This document shows positions 5,850-7,792 of a DNA stretch of 7,792 bases, one piece after another. The position numbers and the translations under genes are program-made. This DNA is from an uncultured Thiotrichaceae bacterium (GTDB lineage: Bacteria > Pseudomonadota > Gammaproteobacteria > Thiotrichales > Thiotrichaceae). The stretch lies in the NCBI GenBank assembly GCA_937931765.1, contig CALHAO010000384.1, forward strand, positions 1-7,792. The letters are read 5' to 3'. The notes beneath the pieces are model-generated. The model saw only the letters and a program-made list of their open reading frames with translations. It searched no databases and had not been told where the DNA came from. The first letter of the stretch is position 1. Each line of letters starts with the position of its first letter.

Positions 5850-7170
5850 CACCGAAGCACTTGGCCCCGCTGACTTAAAAATCATCGAAGATAAACTGGT
5901 CGCGGCACGTACCCGTTTGATTCTGGATAAACCTTTTCTGGGTGCACTGGTGTTGCGCCTGCCTTTGCAGGCCGCTAATCCAGCCTGGTGCGCTACCACC
6001 GGCACTGATGCCAGAAAATTTTATTACAATCCGGAATACGTGCAGGAACTGCGACCCGATGAGGCTCAGTTTGTACTGGCACATGAAGCACTGCACTGTG
6101 CCTTATCGCACTTTGCGCGTCGCCAGCACCGGGTAAAGCATCGCTGGGACCTGGCCTGTGATTATGCGATTAATCCGATTCTGCTCGAAGATGGCCTGAA
6201 ACCACCACCCGGCATCATTATGCTGAAAGAATATGATGGCATGACAGCGGAGGAGATTTACCCCTGTATTGATGATAATGACCTGAGTGAAACACTGGAT
6301 CAGCATTTATATGACAAGGAAGATAATCCGGCAGAAGGCGGGCAAAACAGCAGTGAAAACCCGCTGGAAAATCGTGACAAACAGGATAAACCCAAAAGCG
6401 ATAGTGCGCCGGATGAACAACCACAGGAAAAGCCTAATGAAACCGAGCCTGAGGGTGATCAGGGCAATAGTCCGCAACAGGAATTCGATGAAGCAGCCGG
6501 AGGTGCACCACCGCCCCCACCGCTGAGTCAGCAGGAAGCAGAAGAGCTGGCTGTACAATGGCAACAACGCATGGCCGGTGCGGCACAACAGGCGCAGCAA
6601 GCCGGAAAACTCAGTGGCGTTATGCAGCGACTGGTTGATGAACTGCTGCAACCCAGATTACCGTGGCGCAATCTGCTGGCACATTACATGACGGCGCTGG
6701 CACGAGATGATTACAGCTATGCCCGCCCTTCTACCCGACGCGGTAGTCCGGCGATATTCCCGACCTTAAGAAGCCAGCAGATTAATGTGGCGGTGGCACT
6801 GGATGTCAGTGGTTCGGTGAGTGATAAAGAACTGCTGAGTTGCCTGTCTGAGATTAATGCTATTAAAGGACAGATACGTGCAACGGTTACTCTGTTGGCT
6901 TGTGACTCCAAGATTATTGAGGGCTTTCCGCTGCAGTTTGAGGCATGGGAAGAAGTCACCTTACCGGAATCTATTCAGGGTGGTGGTGGTACTGATTTCC
7001 GACCGGTGTTTGAGTGGCTGGCGATGCAGGATCGCCAGCCGGATATAGTGGTTTATTTTACGGATGCACAGGGGTATTTTCCAGATAGCGCCCCTGATTT
7101 TCCGGTGCTGTGGTTGGTTAAGGGGCGCGGAGAAGTGCCTTGGGGCACGCGAGTGCAGCTGAATGAGTGA
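5842..7170 (+). CDS. VWA-like protein with N-terminal HExxH putative metallopeptidase domain (DUF2201 type)
   Basis: A 442-residue cytoplasmic-looking protein. Residues about 10-140 resemble the DUF2201_N putative metallopeptidase domain, with the zinc motif HEALH at 81-85 followed by RWDLACDYAIN at 101-111, where Asp107 is a possible third ligand. Residues about 160-232 are an acidic, Gln/Pro-rich linker ending in a short polyproline run. From about 260 to 440 is a VWA-like domain with MIDAS residues Asp321, Ser323 and Ser325 (DVSGSVS), Thr384 (GGGGTDF) and Asp408 (YFTDAQG), so metal binding looks intact. The start is taken at ATG 5842, giving an ATGACTAA overlap of 8 bp with MoxR; the longer frame from 5767 would overlap MoxR by 83 bp and its first 25 residues look like read-through of coding sequence in another frame. 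It is the expected partner of the MoxR ATPase. Whether the HExxH domain cleaves proteins is unknown. Confidence 0.9.
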   Translation: MTNTEALGPADLKIIEDKLVAARTRLILDKPFLGALVLRLPLQAANPAWCATTGTDARKFYYNPEYVQELRPDEAQFVLAHEALHCALSHFARRQHRVKHRWDLACDYAINPILLEDGLKPPPGIIMLKEYDGMTAEEIYPCIDDNDLSETLDQHLYDKEDNPAEGGQNSSENPLENRDKQDKPKSDSAPDEQPQEKPNETEPEGDQGNSPQQEFDEAAGGAPPPPPLSQQEAEELAVQWQQRMAGAAQQAQQAGKLSGVMQRLVDELLQPRLPWRNLLAHYMTALARDDYSYARPSTRRGSPAIFPTLRSQQINVAVALDVSGSVSDKELLSCLSEINAIKGQIRATVTLLACDSKIIEGFPLQFEAWEEVTLPESIQGGGGTDFRPVFEWLAMQDRQPDIVVYFTDAQGYFPDSAPDFPVLWLVKGRGEVPWGTRVQLNE

Positions 7171-7182
7171 CAAAACAGTCCG

Positions 7183-7792
7183 TCATTGCTGATAGTACCC
7201 GCTGCGAAACAAAGTCTGACCTTTCTCACCCACCACCAAATACTGATGTGCCTCATTCAACAGCGGGAACTGATAACTATCCAGCTGTTTCATCAACACA
7301 CTATCAGCCACCTGATGGTGCCGGTTGCGGTTATTAATAAACAACTGCTTTTCCGGTAATAAGAAAACCACCAATGACACCAACGCATGATAGTCGCGCC
7401 CCAGCGTACAAATCACCGAACGAAAATCCTTACGCAGGTTAGTCGCATCCCACACCACGCCTTGTTTACTGCGCAACGCTGCTTTCAATTGCTCCTTAGC
7501 GTGCTGGATAATCTGACCTTTATTCGCCTGTGAATCACGCGAGCCGTTAAATTCCTTACGTAATTCATCCAACGAAATCAGCATGTAATCCGGATAGTTC
7601 TGCGCAATCCAGCTGGACTTCCCCGCACCACTCGGCCCGGACATCACTACCAGATGCGCATGTTGCTCACGGTGCTGATAAGTCGTAGCAATTGCCTCTT
7701 CCACCATGCTTATTTTAGCGTTTTCCGACTCATACAGCGCATGAGCATAGACATAATCCTGCACAAATAACGGTAACTCGGCCAGCTGCGGA
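7183..7792 (-). CDS. P-loop polynucleotide-kinase-like domain, C-terminal part of a longer protein (possible HD-Pnk)
   Basis: The stop is at 7183-7185 and the frame stays open to the window edge, giving 202 visible residues. A GTG at 7764 is possible as a start, but the preceding nine residues (PQLAELPLF) read like protein, so the gene probably continues outside. Numbered from that GTG: Walker A GPSGAGKS at 43-50, SLDELRKEF at 64-72 with the Asp66-xx-Arg69 spacing seen in polynucleotide 5'-kinases (general-base Asp and substrate Arg), WDATN at 105-109, and an Arg-containing lid near 144-149 (NNRNRH). This matches AAA_33-type kinases and in particular the C-terminal kinase module of HD-Pnk proteins, where an N-terminal HD phosphoesterase and a 5'-OH kinase heal RNA or DNA ends. 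The HD part cannot be seen here, so that name is inference. The gene converges on the MoxR/VWA operon with 12 bp between stop codons. Confidence 0.75.
   Translation of the reverse strand, partial: PQLAELPLFVQDYVYAHALYESENAKISMVEEAIATTYQHREQHAHLVVMSGPSGAGKSSWIAQNYPDYMLISLDELRKEFNGSRDSQANKGQIIQHAKEQLKAALRSKQGVVWDATNLRKDFRSVICTLGRDYHALVSLVVFLLPEKQLFINNRNRHHQVADSVLMKQLDSYQFPLLNEAHQYLVVGEKGQTLFRSGYYQQ

Noticed and set aside
6307..6651. 114-codon minus-strand frame with a hydrophobic, membrane-like translation
   Set aside because: It is antisense to the acidic, Gln/Pro-rich linker of the VWA protein; the hydrophobicity follows from complementing acidic and Gln codons.

Overview
The window looks like a gammaproteobacterial chromosome segment of moderate GC content. 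The basis is a PBP1b with an N-terminal UB2H-like region, a YoaA-type iron-sulfur helicase, and a TPR lipoprotein next to PBP1b in the arrangement known from Pseudomonas lpoP. Nothing seen allows assignment to a genus. There are five substantial coding regions, two of them cut by the window edges, and one informative intergenic region of about 520 bp. No tRNA, rRNA, insertion sequence, phage gene or CRISPR array was seen.

Left half, minus strand (1-4285): three genes run right to left as a tight unit. They are mrcB (bifunctional peptidoglycan synthase PBP1b, TTG start), a proline/glutamine-rich TPR lipoprotein 12 bp downstream (best guess: an LpoP-type outer-membrane activator of that PBP1b), and a YoaA/DinG-family XPD-like helicase whose ATG overlaps the lipoprotein stop codon (TAATG). 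The helicase runs off the left edge after about 301 residues. The mrcB leader can form a 12-bp RNA hairpin.

Centre (4286-4805): the divergent control region. On the plus strand it holds two small ORFs not listed among ordinary genes. One is a 45-codon ORF (4505-4642). The other is a 48-codon ORF (4660-4806) built mainly from two copies of an 18-residue repeat, encoded by a 54-bp tandem DNA repeat. Each DNA copy contains two TGAAA...TTTCA inverted repeats. The second small ORF stops in a TAATG overlap with the next gene.

Right half, plus strand (4806-7170): a two-gene operon with an 8-bp overlap encodes a MoxR-family AAA+ ATPase and a protein joining a HExxH putative metallopeptidase domain (DUF2201_N type) to a C-terminal VWA-like domain with a MIDAS motif. 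MoxR ATPases and VWA proteins commonly act as paired chaperone or remodelling machines; the substrate here is unknown.

Right edge (7183-7792, minus strand): the C-terminal part of a P-loop polynucleotide-kinase-like protein, resembling the kinase half of HD-Pnk RNA/DNA end-healing enzymes, converges on the MoxR/VWA operon with only 12 bp between the stop codons.

The least explained part is the repeat-containing small ORF and palindrome array directly in front of the MoxR/VWA operon.
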